Below, in pieces: positions 10,879 to 20,504 of a stretch of 64,000 bases of DNA; the first letter of the stretch is position 1, and each line of letters starts with the position of its first letter. A program made the translations under genes and the position numbers. Source of the DNA: Saccharopolyspora flava (GTDB lineage Bacteria > Actinomycetota > Actinomycetes > Mycobacteriales > Pseudonocardiaceae). Under the pieces are notes generated by a model. The model made no database searches, had not been told where the DNA came from, and was given only the letters and a program-made list of their open reading frames with translations. Location: positions 248,001 through 312,000 of the forward strand of contig NZ_FOZX01000001.1 in NCBI RefSeq assembly GCF_900116135.1. The letters run 5' to 3'.

Positions 10879-10897
10879 TTAGGTTAGCCTCTCTTGC
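10879..10897 (+). promoter_or_regulatory. IdeR/DmdR1-type iron box
   Basis: The 19-mer TTAGGTTAGCCTCTCTTGC matches the left half of the actinobacterial iron box (TTAGGTTAGGCTCACCTAA) closely and the right half weakly. It lies 51 bp before the siderophore-binding protein start, so iron-replete repression by an IdeR/DmdR1-like regulator is expected. Confidence 0.75.
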
Positions 10898-10947
10898 GCT
10901 AGAGCTTCGGGTGAACCGCCCGAACCGGACGATGAAGGACTTCGGCT

Positions 10948-11952
10948 ATGACTCCTCCCCCCAGCGTGATCGGCCGTCGGGGCTTCCTGGCGGGCGCGAC
11001 CGGCCTCGTTGCGGCGGGCCTGGCCGCGTGCAGCGGCGGCGGCACGGGTCCGAGCGGGACCACCCCGTCCGGCCCCGGGTTCCCGGTGCACATCCCCAAC
11101 CGCTACGGCGCGGCCGACATCCAGGCGGCCCCGCAGCGCGTGGTCAGCCTGGGCATCACCGACCACGACGTGCTGCTGCCGCTGGGCGTGATCCCGGCCG
11201 GTCTGACCCAGTGGGGACCGTGGGAGAGCGGCGTCGGGCCGTGGGTCGAGCCGATGCTCGGCGGGCAGCGGCCGAAGGTCTTCGGCAGCGAGGTCGATGT
11301 CGAGGGCGTCATCGCCCTGGCGCCCGAGGCGACCCTGGCCGTGCAGAGCGCATTGACGCAGGAGCAGTACAACCGGCTGAGCACCTTCGCCCCGGTGGTG
11401 GCCCAGCCGCCGAACTCCATCGACTACGGCGTCAACTGGCGGGTGCAGGCCGAGACCATCGGCCAGGCCCTCGGCAAGCAGGCCGAGGTCGCCCGGCTGC
11501 TCGAGCAGACCCAGGCGCGGATCGACGAGACCCGCAGGGCCAACCCGGCTTTCGAGGGCAAGACGCACGTCGTGGTCCGCACCGACTCCGCGGGAACCTA
11601 CGCCGCCTACACCAAGCAGGACGCCCGCACGGCGCTGCTGGAGCAGCTGGGGCTGCGGCTGTCGCCGGCGATCGAGGGCATGGACAGCGGCGGCAAGTTC
11701 AACGTCAAGGTCAGCAAGGAGCAGGTCTCGCTGCTCGACGCCGACGTCGTCGTCGTCACCACGGCCAAGGCCAACGACGTCGAAGCGGTCCGCAACGACC
11801 CGCTGCTCAACAACCTCCCGGCGGCCAAGCGCGGTTCCCTCGTCCTGCTCGACGACTACGACCTCACGATGGCGCTGGGGTCGGCGACGGTGTCCAGCAT
11901 CCCGTTCGTCCTGGACAACCTGACCCCGAAGCTCGTCGAAGCCCTCCGCTGA
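10948..11952 (+). CDS. Iron-siderophore ABC transporter substrate-binding lipoprotein
   Basis: This 334-residue FepB/FhuD-type periplasmic-binding protein starts with a twin-arginine motif (GRRGFLAG) and a lipobox (GLAAC near residue 30), so it is likely exported folded by Tat and lipidated. The Fe-siderophore fold is visible in PQRVVSLGITDHDVLLPLGVIPAG, EVDVEGVIALAPEATLAV and SVVLLDDYDLTMALG-type segments. No permease or ATPase gene is adjacent, so it must work with a transporter encoded elsewhere. An iron box lies upstream and a strong terminator downstream, giving a single-gene unit. Confidence 0.94.
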   Translation: MTPPPSVIGRRGFLAGATGLVAAGLAACSGGGTGPSGTTPSGPGFPVHIPNRYGAADIQAAPQRVVSLGITDHDVLLPLGVIPAGLTQWGPWESGVGPWVEPMLGGQRPKVFGSEVDVEGVIALAPEATLAVQSALTQEQYNRLSTFAPVVAQPPNSIDYGVNWRVQAETIGQALGKQAEVARLLEQTQARIDETRRANPAFEGKTHVVVRTDSAGTYAAYTKQDARTALLEQLGLRLSPAIEGMDSGGKFNVKVSKEQVSLLDADVVVVTTAKANDVEAVRNDPLLNNLPAAKRGSLVLLDDYDLTMALGSATVSSIPFVLDNLTPKLVEALR

Positions 11953-11959
11953 GCCGACC

Positions 11960-11993
11960 CCGGGGGATCCGGCCCGACGGCCGAATCCCCCGG
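11960..11993. terminator. Terminator hairpin after siderophore-binding gene
   Basis: A nested stem (CCGGGGGAT with ATCCCCCGG, inner GGCC-CGAC-GGCC) fills the 46-bp gap between two convergent stop codons and can serve both strands. Confidence 0.85.
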
Positions 11994-11998
11994 ACCGC

Positions 11999-14095
11999 TC
12001 AGGCCTTGAGAGTGTCGACCAAGTCTGCCCAGGGCTTCCAGGGGCTGTCCGGCTCCGGCTGGTGCGCGGTGCGCATGTCGCCGTCGCGGCCGATCGCGAA
12101 CAGCGTGCAGGCACCGTCCGGGCGGCTGATGGCGACCGGGTCGCCCTCCAGCTCGCCGCCGAGGTCCGTCCACGCGGTCCAGCCGCCGTGGGCGACCTGC
12201 TGCTCAGCGGTGTGCACCGCACCGGAGGTGTCGCGGACGAAGACCTCCAGGCGCCCGTTGGGGTTCAGGCCGATGGCCGGGGTTCCGGTGAAGTCGCCGC
12301 CCAGCGCCGACCACGTCCCGCCCTCGCCAGGCCGCTCCTGGCAGTAGAGCTGCTGGTCGTCGCCGACGGCGAACAGCACCGTCACGCCGTGGGCGAGGGT
12401 GACCACCACGGGGTCCCCCGCCATGCTGCCGCCCAGGCTCGTCCAGTCCGACCAGCCCGCGCCCGCGGTGCCCTGGGTGGACATCACGACCTCGCGCCGC
12501 GCGTTGCGCGCGAACACCGACACGGCCCCGTTCGGCCCCAACGCCACCGCAGGTCGGCCGATCAGCTCGCCGCCGTGGTCGTCCCAGTCGTTCCAGTGCC
12601 CGCCGCGACCGGCCTGCGCGGCGCTGTGCAGCCTGCCGTCCTCACCGACCGCGTAGAGCGCGATCGCCCCGTCCGGTCGCAGCACCGCCACCGGGTCGTC
12701 GGTGATCCGGCCGCGCAGCCCGATCCACGGACCCCACTTGGCACCCTGCTTCGGGCAGGACGAGGTGATCACCTCGCCGTTGTTGTCGCGCACGAAAACC
12801 GCCATCCCGCCGGACGGTTCGCGCACCACCACCGGTCGCCCGGCGGGCTCACCACCGATGCCCAGCCAGCCGACCCAGTCACCACCGGGCTCGACCTGCC
12901 ACGCGGTGACGACCTCACCGGACAACGACGTCGCGAACGCCGACAGCGCCCCGTCCCGCCCGGTCAGGATCCCGGTCCCGAACACAGCGGGCACCACCGG
13001 CTCCGGCGCCGGAGGCGGAGTCGGCCGCGGCGGCTGTCCCTGGTTCGGCGGCTGGCCCTGCTGCGGCGGCTGGCCCTGCTGCGGCGGCTGGCCCTGGTTC
13101 GGCGGCTGGCCCTGCTGCGGCGGCTGACCCTGGTTCGGCGGCTGACCCTGCTGCGGAGGAGCGTCCTCGGCTTCCACCGCCTTCGCCGTCCAGTCGAGGA
13201 GCTTTCTGGCGTCGCCTTCGCGCTGCTGGTACTTGCCCCGCAGGTCCTCCTGCGGGCGCTGCACGTCCGGGGCGATCTGCCCCGCGTTGTAGTGCGGGTT
13301 CTGCCGTTCCACGGCGATGGCGCGCTCGAAGTACTTCCGACTGGCGTGCCGGACGTCCCGGCACTGCTCGACCGAACCCCACCCCTGCGAGGGGCGCTGC
13401 TGGAACACGCCGACCGAGTCGCGGTCCCCGTGATCGACGTTCTGCATCTGCGATTCCACGAGGCCCGTCTCGAACGCCGAGAGCATCACCTTCGGCGAGA
13501 CGTGCATGTCACGGCCGACCCGGAAGATGGTCTTGCAGACGTTCGGATCCCACGGCATGTTCCCGAACGGCCACTGCGGCGCCTTCGGCGGCCGCCCCGG
13601 CTGCTGCGGGTGGTGCGGTTGCGGGTGGTGCGGCTGCTGAGGATTCGGCTGCTGGGGCTTGTGCCCCTGCTGCCCCGCCAGGCTCGGCAGATTCCAGGGC
13701 CGGCGGTCGTCGCAGACCGGCGAGTCCATCACCGAGATGTGGAAATGCTTGGTGTGCGGGTTGCTCCCGTTGTACTGGGTCCACTGCCACGGGCTCTGGC
13801 CCGGTCTGCTGTCCAGGATCAAACCGTTGGCGATGATGTACTTGATCCGCGGATCGCGGCTGGCCGCGAGCTCATCGGTCAACCGGTTGATGTCCACGCC
13901 GTGCGCAGGATCGTGGGTGATGTCCATCGCCGTCACGATTCCCGGTCCGTACCACGGATTGTGGTCGCTCTCCCGGGACTGGTGCTCGGCGTTGCCGATC
14001 GTGCCGTCGGTTTCCTTGCTCCGCTGCGGGAACGCCGCGTCGAACTGCGCGCGCAGTGTTTCCAGACTTCCCGCGAGTCGCCAGTTGGCGGCCAT
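11999..14095 (-). CDS. Modular protein: M15-like peptidase, lysozyme-like domain, Q/P repeat linker, PLL-type beta-propeller
   Basis: This 698-residue protein has four parts. Residues 1-125 resemble phage endolysin M15-type peptidases, with likely zinc ligands in SDHN (His45), AMDITHD (Asp58) and HTKHFH. Residues 180-305 look like a transglycosylase-type domain (SAFETGLVESQMQNVDHGDRDSVGVFQQRP). Residues 310-365 are a Gln/Pro/Gly linker made of six-residue repeats. Residues 370-698 contain six or seven propeller blades (GRPAVALGPNGAVSVFARN, GTPAIGLNPNGRLEVFVRD). No signal peptide is visible, so export route is unclear. It lies 42 bp after a lipoprotein gene. Cell-wall remodelling or an exported antibacterial are possible roles. 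Confidence 0.8.
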   Translation of the reverse strand: MAANWRLAGSLETLRAQFDAAFPQRSKETDGTIGNAEHQSRESDHNPWYGPGIVTAMDITHDPAHGVDINRLTDELAASRDPRIKYIIANGLILDSRPGQSPWQWTQYNGSNPHTKHFHISVMDSPVCDDRRPWNLPSLAGQQGHKPQQPNPQQPHHPQPHHPQQPGRPPKAPQWPFGNMPWDPNVCKTIFRVGRDMHVSPKVMLSAFETGLVESQMQNVDHGDRDSVGVFQQRPSQGWGSVEQCRDVRHASRKYFERAIAVERQNPHYNAGQIAPDVQRPQEDLRGKYQQREGDARKLLDWTAKAVEAEDAPPQQGQPPNQGQPPQQGQPPNQGQPPQQGQPPQQGQPPNQGQPPRPTPPPAPEPVVPAVFGTGILTGRDGALSAFATSLSGEVVTAWQVEPGGDWVGWLGIGGEPAGRPVVVREPSGGMAVFVRDNNGEVITSSCPKQGAKWGPWIGLRGRITDDPVAVLRPDGAIALYAVGEDGRLHSAAQAGRGGHWNDWDDHGGELIGRPAVALGPNGAVSVFARNARREVVMSTQGTAGAGWSDWTSLGGSMAGDPVVVTLAHGVTVLFAVGDDQQLYCQERPGEGGTWSALGGDFTGTPAIGLNPNGRLEVFVRDTSGAVHTAEQQVAHGGWTAWTDLGGELEGDPVAISRPDGACTLFAIGRDGDMRTAHQPEPDSPWKPWADLVDTLKA
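13031..13156 (-). repeat. Seven 18-bp tandem repeats inside the hydrolase gene
   Basis: Seven in-frame 18-bp units (on the plus strand CGGCTGGCCCTGCTGCGG or CGGCTGGCCCTGGTTCGG variants) encode the linker repeats QGQPP(N/Q). In-frame units allow length change by slippage without breaking the reading frame. Confidence 0.95.
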
Positions 14096-14137
14096 GTTCT
14101 CCCCCTAATCTTCGTGTTCCGCGTGACCGCACGCGAG

Positions 14138-14860
14138 TCAATTCGCGAAGAGCCGACCGTGCTCGAGCTGCGGACCGCCGCAGACGACCCCGAGATTCCA
14201 ATCCAGCACGATCGGATCGGAGTTCTCCGGCGGGTAGATCGAGATCTTCGCCGGGTCGATGCAGTCGCCGGTCTTGTACTTCCAGAAGAAGTCCTGCGCC
14301 GCGCCGTCGCGCGTGCCGAGCGAGATCGTGGACGCCGACGGACCGGCGGGGTTCTCCACGAGATCAACGGGCAGTTCCTCACCGTTGACGCCGGTGAACT
14401 CGACGCGGGCAGCACCCGTCACGGTGCACGTCCGCCCGCTGATGTTCGCGATGCGCAGCACGGTGTGCGACTGCCCTTCCGGCTGCGAGGGATCACCGAT
14501 CAGATCGATCGCGACGTCGGGGTAGAAGCGGGCCCGAAGTTCCTCGGTGCGGCACGCGGTCCCCGACTCACCCCGGGAGTCGGCCGTCGTGGAGCTCTCG
14601 GATGCGGGCTCCGAGGTCTCTTCCGTCCCGCTCTCCTGCGGAGCAGGTTGGGTCACGGTCACCGTCGCCGGCGGTTGCTGGACCTGCTGGGCCTGCGGAG
14701 CCTGCTGGCCGCAGGACACCGTCACCGCCGCTGTTGCGGCGAGCAGCGCCGCGAGGCGCTTCCCCCTGGTTCTCAACACTTTCGGTCTTGTCCTCCCAGT
14801 CGCGTCGGCCTCGGAAGGCCGGAATCCGGGGCGGGAGTCTTCCAAGCGGATCTCGCTCAC
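14138..14860 (-). CDS. DUF4232 lipoprotein
   Basis: This 240-residue protein has a hydrophobic export segment (GKRLAALLAATAAVTVSC) with Cys near residue 50 as probable lipidation site, a low-complexity Gln/Pro/Ser/Glu linker, and a DUF4232 beta-sandwich domain (TACRTEELRARF, HTVLRIANISGRTCTVTGA). Function is unknown in this family. The long N-terminus before the signal suggests the real start may be the GTG at 14779; no clear ribosome site separates the two. It precedes the modular hydrolase gene on the same strand. Confidence 0.82.
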   Translation of the reverse strand: MSEIRLEDSRPGFRPSEADATGRTRPKVLRTRGKRLAALLAATAAVTVSCGQQAPQAQQVQQPPATVTVTQPAPQESGTEETSEPASESSTTADSRGESGTACRTEELRARFYPDVAIDLIGDPSQPEGQSHTVLRIANISGRTCTVTGAARVEFTGVNGEELPVDLVENPAGPSASTISLGTRDGAAQDFFWKYKTGDCIDPAKISIYPPENSDPIVLDWNLGVVCGGPQLEHGRLFAN

Positions 14861-15032
14861 CAGGGCCGAATAGTTGAAAACGGCGGAGAGATCACTGAAT
14901 CAGCCGAATCAGGTGCGCGGGGTAATCAGCGGCGTAGCCCGATCGGCGGTATCGACAATTCATGATCGATTGTTAGTCGCGCACGCGAATTGCGTGATTC
15001 CACTTAGGCGCCAAGCGTTTTCGAAATGCGAA

Positions 15033-15077
15033 AAAGCGGGCGTTGCCGACCACCCCCAGGGGTCGGCAACGCCCGCT
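15033..15077 (-). terminator. Intrinsic terminator of the 2-oxoacid dehydrogenase operon
   Basis: A perfect 17-bp stem (15035-15051 with 15061-15077) is followed on the minus strand by TTTT. It lies about 60 bp after the E2 stop, so it is read by the lpd-E1-E2 transcript. Confidence 0.92.
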
Positions 15078-15089
15078 CTCGAAAATGCC

Positions 15090-15122
15090 CGTGAGCCCGG
15101 GAGGAGTTCTCCCGGGCTCACG
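15090..15122 (-). terminator. Second hairpin after E2 gene
   Basis: A perfect 14-bp stem around a GAGTT loop (15090-15103 with 15109-15122) lies directly between the E2 stop and the main terminator. Likely a tandem terminator or 3' end stabiliser. Confidence 0.8.
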
Positions 15123-15138
15123 TGGCGGAGAAAGGCGA

Positions 15139-16392
<1,254 letters not shown>

Positions 16393-16417
16393 CGTCTTCC
16401 TCGGGTGAGCACGGGAC

Positions 16418-17413
16418 TCAGCGGCGGCGGCCCACCGCGTCCAGGGTCTGGTGAACAGCGGTGGTCAGCGACTCCGCGGACGGCAATGCGGCACGCTCCA
16501 GTGGCTTGGCGTAGGGCAGCGGCACCTCGGCCGCCGCGACCCGCCGCACCGGGGCGTCGAGGTAGTCGAAGGCACCGTCGGAGATCGAGGCGGCGATCTC
16601 CGCGCCGATGCCGTAGGTCAGCCAGTCGTCCTCGGCGACGACGGCGCAGCCGGTCTTGCGCACCGACTCCACGACGGTGTCGCGGTCCAGCGGGCGCAGG
16701 CTGCGCAGGTCGATGACCTCGGCGTTGATGCCCTGCTCGTCGTGCAGCTTCTCGGCGACCTGCTGGGCGACCATCGCCATCCGGGAGTAGCCGATGATGG
16801 TGATGTCGGTGCCCTCGCGGGTCACCTTCGCCTTGCCGATCTCGGCGGGCTCCACGACGTCCGGGACCTCGCCCTTGGTGTTGTAGAGCGAGAGGTTCTC
16901 CAGGAACAGCACCGGGTCGTTGTCGCGGATCGAGGCCAGCAGCAGCGCCTTGGCGTCGGCGGGCGTGCTCGGCGCCACGACCTTCAGGCCCGGCACGAAC
17001 GCGTAGTACAGCTCGATGTTCTGCGAGTGGGTGGCGCCCAGCTGCTGACCGCCACCGCCGGGGGTGCGCAGCACCATCGGCACGCTGGTCTGCCCGCCGA
17101 ACATGCCGTAGATCTTGGCGGCGTGGTTGACGATCTGGTCCAGGGCGACCAGCGAGAAGTTGATCGTCATCAGCTCGACGACCGGGCGCAGGCCCAGCAT
17201 CGCGGCGCCGACGGCCGCACCGACGAAGCCCTCTTCGGCGATCGGGGTGTCGCGCACGCGCTTCTCGCCGAACTCCTCGAGGAGGCCGGCGGTGATCTTG
17301 TAGGAGCCTTCGAAGACTCCGATCTCCTCGCCGATGAGGAACACGTCCTCGTCGCGCCGCATCTCCTCCTGGAGGGTGTCGTGCAGCGCTTGGCGATAGG
17401 TCATGAGTGCCAA
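16418..17413 (-). CDS. 2-oxoacid dehydrogenase E1 component, beta subunit
   Basis: This 331-residue transketolase-type beta subunit pairs with E1alpha for thiamine-diphosphate-dependent decarboxylation. Family motifs include FLIGEEIGVFEGSYKITAGL, DTPIAEEGFVGAAVGAAMLG and NIELYYAFVPGLKVVAPSTPADAK. The chosen TTG start (protein begins MALMTYRQAL) is supported by AGGAGA seven bases upstream; an internal ATG at 17404 and an upstream in-frame start at 17488 are less likely. It follows E1alpha after a 127-bp gap holding a perfect hairpin and precedes E2 by 25 bp. Confidence 0.94.
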   Translation of the reverse strand: MALMTYRQALHDTLQEEMRRDEDVFLIGEEIGVFEGSYKITAGLLEEFGEKRVRDTPIAEEGFVGAAVGAAMLGLRPVVELMTINFSLVALDQIVNHAAKIYGMFGGQTSVPMVLRTPGGGGQQLGATHSQNIELYYAFVPGLKVVAPSTPADAKALLLASIRDNDPVLFLENLSLYNTKGEVPDVVEPAEIGKAKVTREGTDITIIGYSRMAMVAQQVAEKLHDEQGINAEVIDLRSLRPLDRDTVVESVRKTGCAVVAEDDWLTYGIGAEIAASISDGAFDYLDAPVRRVAAAEVPLPYAKPLERAALPSAESLTTAVHQTLDAVGRRR

Positions 17414-17448
17414 GGGAATTTCTCCTGACAGCGGGAAAAGCGGCCCGG

Positions 17449-17486
17449 GACCGGAATTCCTCGTGTGGCGTCGAGGAATTCCGGTC
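17449..17486 (-). other. Perfect 15-bp stem hairpin between E1alpha and E1beta genes
   Basis: GACCGGAATTCCTCG at 17449-17463 pairs perfectly with 17472-17486 across an 8-nt loop, inside the only sizeable gap of the operon. There is no T tract, so attenuation, partial termination or mRNA processing that sets E1alpha against E1beta/E2 levels is more likely than full termination. Confidence 0.75.
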
Positions 17487-17540
17487 ACCGGGTTGCGATA
17501 CGTGTGGCGGGGTGTCGCAAAAACCGCAAGGGGGCGTGAA

Positions 17541-18656
17541 TCAGTTGGTGACGAACAGCGGGTCCGCGGGCAGCCGGCGCGAGTCGTTGGCGACCGGCGT
17601 CGCGTAGGTGTAGTCGAAGAGCGTCTCGACCTCGGGGTGCGGGCTGTCGTCGGCGAAGGCCACGGCGGCGTCCGCCTCGGCCTGCGCCTTGGTCTCGATC
17701 TCGGCCGCGGAGTCCTCGTCGAGGATGCCCGCCTTGATCAGCTCCGCGCGGAAGTTCGCGACCGGGTCGGCCTGCTTGGCCTTCTCGATCGACTCCTCGC
17801 TGCGGTACTTGCCCGGGTCGACCACCGAGTGGCCCTTGAGCCGCTCGCTGACCAGCTCCAGCAGCGCCGGGCGGCCGGTCTCGCGGGCCTGCTCGACCAG
17901 CCGCGACGCGGCGTCGCGGACGGCGAGGACGTCGTTGCCGTCCACCCGCTCGCCGTGCATCCGGTAGGCCGAGGCGCGCTTGTACAGCTCGGACTCCGCG
18001 GAGGACTTCTCGACGGTGGTGCCCATGCCCAGCTGGTTGTTGATCACCACGAAGACCACCGGCAGGTTCCACAGCGCCGCGATGTTCAGCGCCTCGTGGA
18101 ACGCACCGATGTTGGTGGTGCCGTCGCCCATCTGGCACATCACGACCTGGTCGCCGGAGCGGTAGTCGATGGCCAGCGCGGCACCGGTGGCCAGCGGGAT
18201 CTGGCCGCCGACGATGCCGTAGCCGCCGAGCAGACCGGCTTCGACGTCGAACATGTGCATCGAGCCGCCCCAGCCCTTGGAGGTACCGGTGGTGCGGCCG
18301 TAGAGCTCGGCCATGACGCGGCCGGGCTCGATGCCCTTGGCGATGGCGTAGCCGTGCTCGCGGTAGTTGGTGAACAGCAGGTCGGTCTTGCGCAGCGAGC
18401 GCATCAGGCCTACTACCGTCGCCTCCTCACCCAGGTTGAGGTGGCAGTAGCCGCCGATCTTGGCCTGCGTGTAGCCCTGGGCGGCGCGCTCCTCGAAGCG
18501 GCGGATCAGGGTCATCTCGTGGAAGTAGTCGCGCAGCAGTTCCGGCGACTCGCCCGAGAAGCGGCCGCGCTCAGCGGCTCGAGCCGAGGTGCTGCGCCGC
18601 GTCTTCGCCGCGCCGGTGCGCGTGGACGGCTTGCTGCGGGTGGCGGTCTGTGCCAT
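17541..18656 (-). CDS. 2-oxoacid dehydrogenase E1 component, alpha subunit
   Basis: This 371-residue thiamine-diphosphate enzyme subunit carries the cofactor motif beginning QMGDGTTNIGAF and ending VVFVVINNQLG (GDG...NN), plus ERAAQGYTQAKIGGYCHLNL-type start of the fold and the phospho-loop-like region YRMHGERVDGNDV. A basic N-terminal extension of about 40 residues (RSKPSTRTGAAKTRRSTSARA) precedes the fold, reminiscent of E2-binding tails. AAGGGGAA precedes the ATG. It sits 24 bp after lpd. Confidence 0.94.
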   Translation of the reverse strand: MAQTATRSKPSTRTGAAKTRRSTSARAAERGRFSGESPELLRDYFHEMTLIRRFEERAAQGYTQAKIGGYCHLNLGEEATVVGLMRSLRKTDLLFTNYREHGYAIAKGIEPGRVMAELYGRTTGTSKGWGGSMHMFDVEAGLLGGYGIVGGQIPLATGAALAIDYRSGDQVVMCQMGDGTTNIGAFHEALNIAALWNLPVVFVVINNQLGMGTTVEKSSAESELYKRASAYRMHGERVDGNDVLAVRDAASRLVEQARETGRPALLELVSERLKGHSVVDPGKYRSEESIEKAKQADPVANFRAELIKAGILDEDSAAEIETKAQAEADAAVAFADDSPHPEVETLFDYTYATPVANDSRRLPADPLFVTN

Positions 18657-18680
18657 CGCGGTTCCCCTTTTCTCTTGCCT

Positions 18681-20141
18681 CTAGCGCTTCTTCGGCGGTG
18701 CGACGTGGACCGGCAGGCCGAGCGCGTTCATCGCGGCCTCCATGCCGACCTCGCCCAGGGTCGGGTGCGCGTGGATGGTCTCGGCGAGCTCGTCGAGCGT
18801 GGCCTCCAGGGCCATCGCCAGCGCGCCCTCGGTGATCAGGTCGCTGGCGGAGTGGCCGATGATGTGCACGCCCAGGACCTCGCCGTACTTCTGGCCAGCG
18901 ACGATCTTCATGAAGCCCTCGGTGTCGCCGTAGCTCTGGGCGCGGCCCAGCGCGGCGAACGGGAACTTCGCGGCGACCACGTCGTGGCCCGCGTCCTTGG
19001 CCTGCTGCTCGGTGAGGCCGACCGACGCGATCTCGGGGTGGGTGAAGGTCGCGGCCGGGATGACGTCGTAGTCGATCGCGGCGTGGTGCCCGGCGACGGT
19101 CTCGGCGGCGACGACGCCCTGATGCGAGGCGACGTGCGCGAGCAGCGCCTTGCCGGTCACGTCGCCGATGGCGTAGACGTGCTCGACGTTGGTGCGCAGC
19201 TTGTCGTCGACGGTGATGAAACCGCGCTCGGTGGTGGCGACACCGGCCTTGTCGAGGTCGAGGCTCGCGGTGTTGGGCTTGCGGCCCACGCCCACCAGGA
19301 CGTAGTCGGCGTCGATCTGCTGCGGCTTGGCGCCGTCGATGGTGACCTTGAGGCCGTCGGCGGCCTGGTCGACGCGGGAGACGGTGGCCTCGGTGAGGAC
19401 CTTGATGCCGCGCTTGGTGAACGAGCGGCCCAGCGCCTTGCCGACCTCGGCGTCCTCGGCGGGCACGAGGGTCTTCTGCATCTCGATGATGCTGACCTCG
19501 GCGCCGAGGGTGTGGAACAGCGTGGCCCACTCGGCGCCGACGGCGCTACCGCCGATGATGGCGATGCGCTTCGGGACCTCGGTGAGGCCGAAGGCGCCGT
19601 CGGAGGTGATCACGCCGGGCAGGTCCGCGCCGGGCAGAGGCAGCTGCACGGGGACCGAGCCGGTGGCGATGATGACGTCGGTGGCCTTGACCTGGTCGAT
19701 CGGCTTGGCGCCGGTCGGCTCGGCGGCGTAGCGGGGGCCGTCGGCGCCCAGCGGGGACTCACCGGTGGCGTAGACGTCGACGGTGGTCGGGCCGGTGAAG
19801 CGGGCGTGACCGTTGATGACGGTGACGCCGTTGCCCTTGAGCAGGCCCGCGACGCCGTCGGTCAGGCCCTTGACGACGCTGGCCTTGCGGCGGGTGATCG
19901 CGTCGTAGTCGACGCTGACGCCCTCGACGTTGATGCCGAAATCGGCTGCGTGGAGCACGGTTTCGTAGACCTCGGCCGACCGCAGCATGGCCTTGGTGGG
20001 GATGCAGCCCCAGTTCAGGCACACACCTCCCGGTCGCTCCTTCTCCACCACGGCCACCGAGAGGCCGCGCTGCGCGGCCCGGATCGCGGCGACGTAGCCA
20101 CCGGGGCCGCCGCCCACCACCAGAAGGTCGAACTCCTGCAC
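18681..20141 (-). CDS. lpdA: Dihydrolipoamide dehydrogenase (E3)
   Basis: This 486-residue FAD disulfide reductase reoxidises the lipoyl arms of E2 using NAD+. The FAD motif is VVGGGPGGYVAA, the redox disulfide GGVCLNWGCIPTK, the NAD-binding glycine motif IIGGSAVGAEWA, and the C-terminal catalytic His-Glu pair AHPTLGEVGMEA. The GTG at 20141 (protein begins MQEFDLLVV) was chosen because AAAGGAG lies nine bases upstream; an in-frame extension to 20294 has no family counterpart. First gene of the operon; a 15-bp palindrome overlaps its predicted promoter. Confidence 0.96.
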   Translation of the reverse strand: MQEFDLLVVGGGPGGYVAAIRAAQRGLSVAVVEKERPGGVCLNWGCIPTKAMLRSAEVYETVLHAADFGINVEGVSVDYDAITRRKASVVKGLTDGVAGLLKGNGVTVINGHARFTGPTTVDVYATGESPLGADGPRYAAEPTGAKPIDQVKATDVIIATGSVPVQLPLPGADLPGVITSDGAFGLTEVPKRIAIIGGSAVGAEWATLFHTLGAEVSIIEMQKTLVPAEDAEVGKALGRSFTKRGIKVLTEATVSRVDQAADGLKVTIDGAKPQQIDADYVLVGVGRKPNTASLDLDKAGVATTERGFITVDDKLRTNVEHVYAIGDVTGKALLAHVASHQGVVAAETVAGHHAAIDYDVIPAATFTHPEIASVGLTEQQAKDAGHDVVAAKFPFAALGRAQSYGDTEGFMKIVAGQKYGEVLGVHIIGHSASDLITEGALAMALEATLDELAETIHAHPTLGEVGMEAAMNALGLPVHVAPPKKR

Positions 20142-20273
20142 TTCGCTGTGCTCCTTTGAACGCACGCGCCGATTTCCGAAGGCCCGAGAGTGCGGGCCAG
20201 CCACACCTCGCAGTGTCGTGAGCACGACCACGTCGGCGCTATGCCCTGGCGCCCAGACTTTAGGACGACCGAC

Positions 20274-20288
20274 TGTGCACCTTGCACA
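20274..20288 (-). promoter_or_regulatory. Palindromic operator candidate in lpd promoter
   Basis: TGTGCA-N3-TGCACA is a perfect palindrome. On the minus strand a TAAAGT hexamer (20262-20257) could be the -10, with the palindrome over the -35, giving a leader of about 110 nt before lpd. A repressor or CRP-like site is plausible; the regulator is not identified. Confidence 0.55.
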
Positions 20289-20504
20289 TGCCACGCCGTG
20301 ACGGGCACAACACGTCGCCCGTCAGTTACACATCGCAGCCGCGATCCCGATCACAAACGAGACGCCGCCAGGCACAAAACCCCAGCCCCAGCGGTTACGC
20401 CTCCCACCTGCGAAAAGAACCCAAAATTTTCCAACTATGCCCACTGCACAATCCCCGGAGCCGCCGCGGTGCGGGGGTCGCTGTGGCGGCGTTCGTCGCC
20501 AGGG

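Noticed and set aside
13031-13156. CRISPR or minisatellite with regulatory role
   Set aside because: Units are 18 bp, contiguous, in frame, and encode a protein linker.
17403-20159. Very long plus-strand open frame across the dehydrogenase genes
   Set aside because: It is antisense to four well-recognised enzymes, has low-complexity Arg/Gly/Leu/Val composition and no known domain; high-GC shadow.
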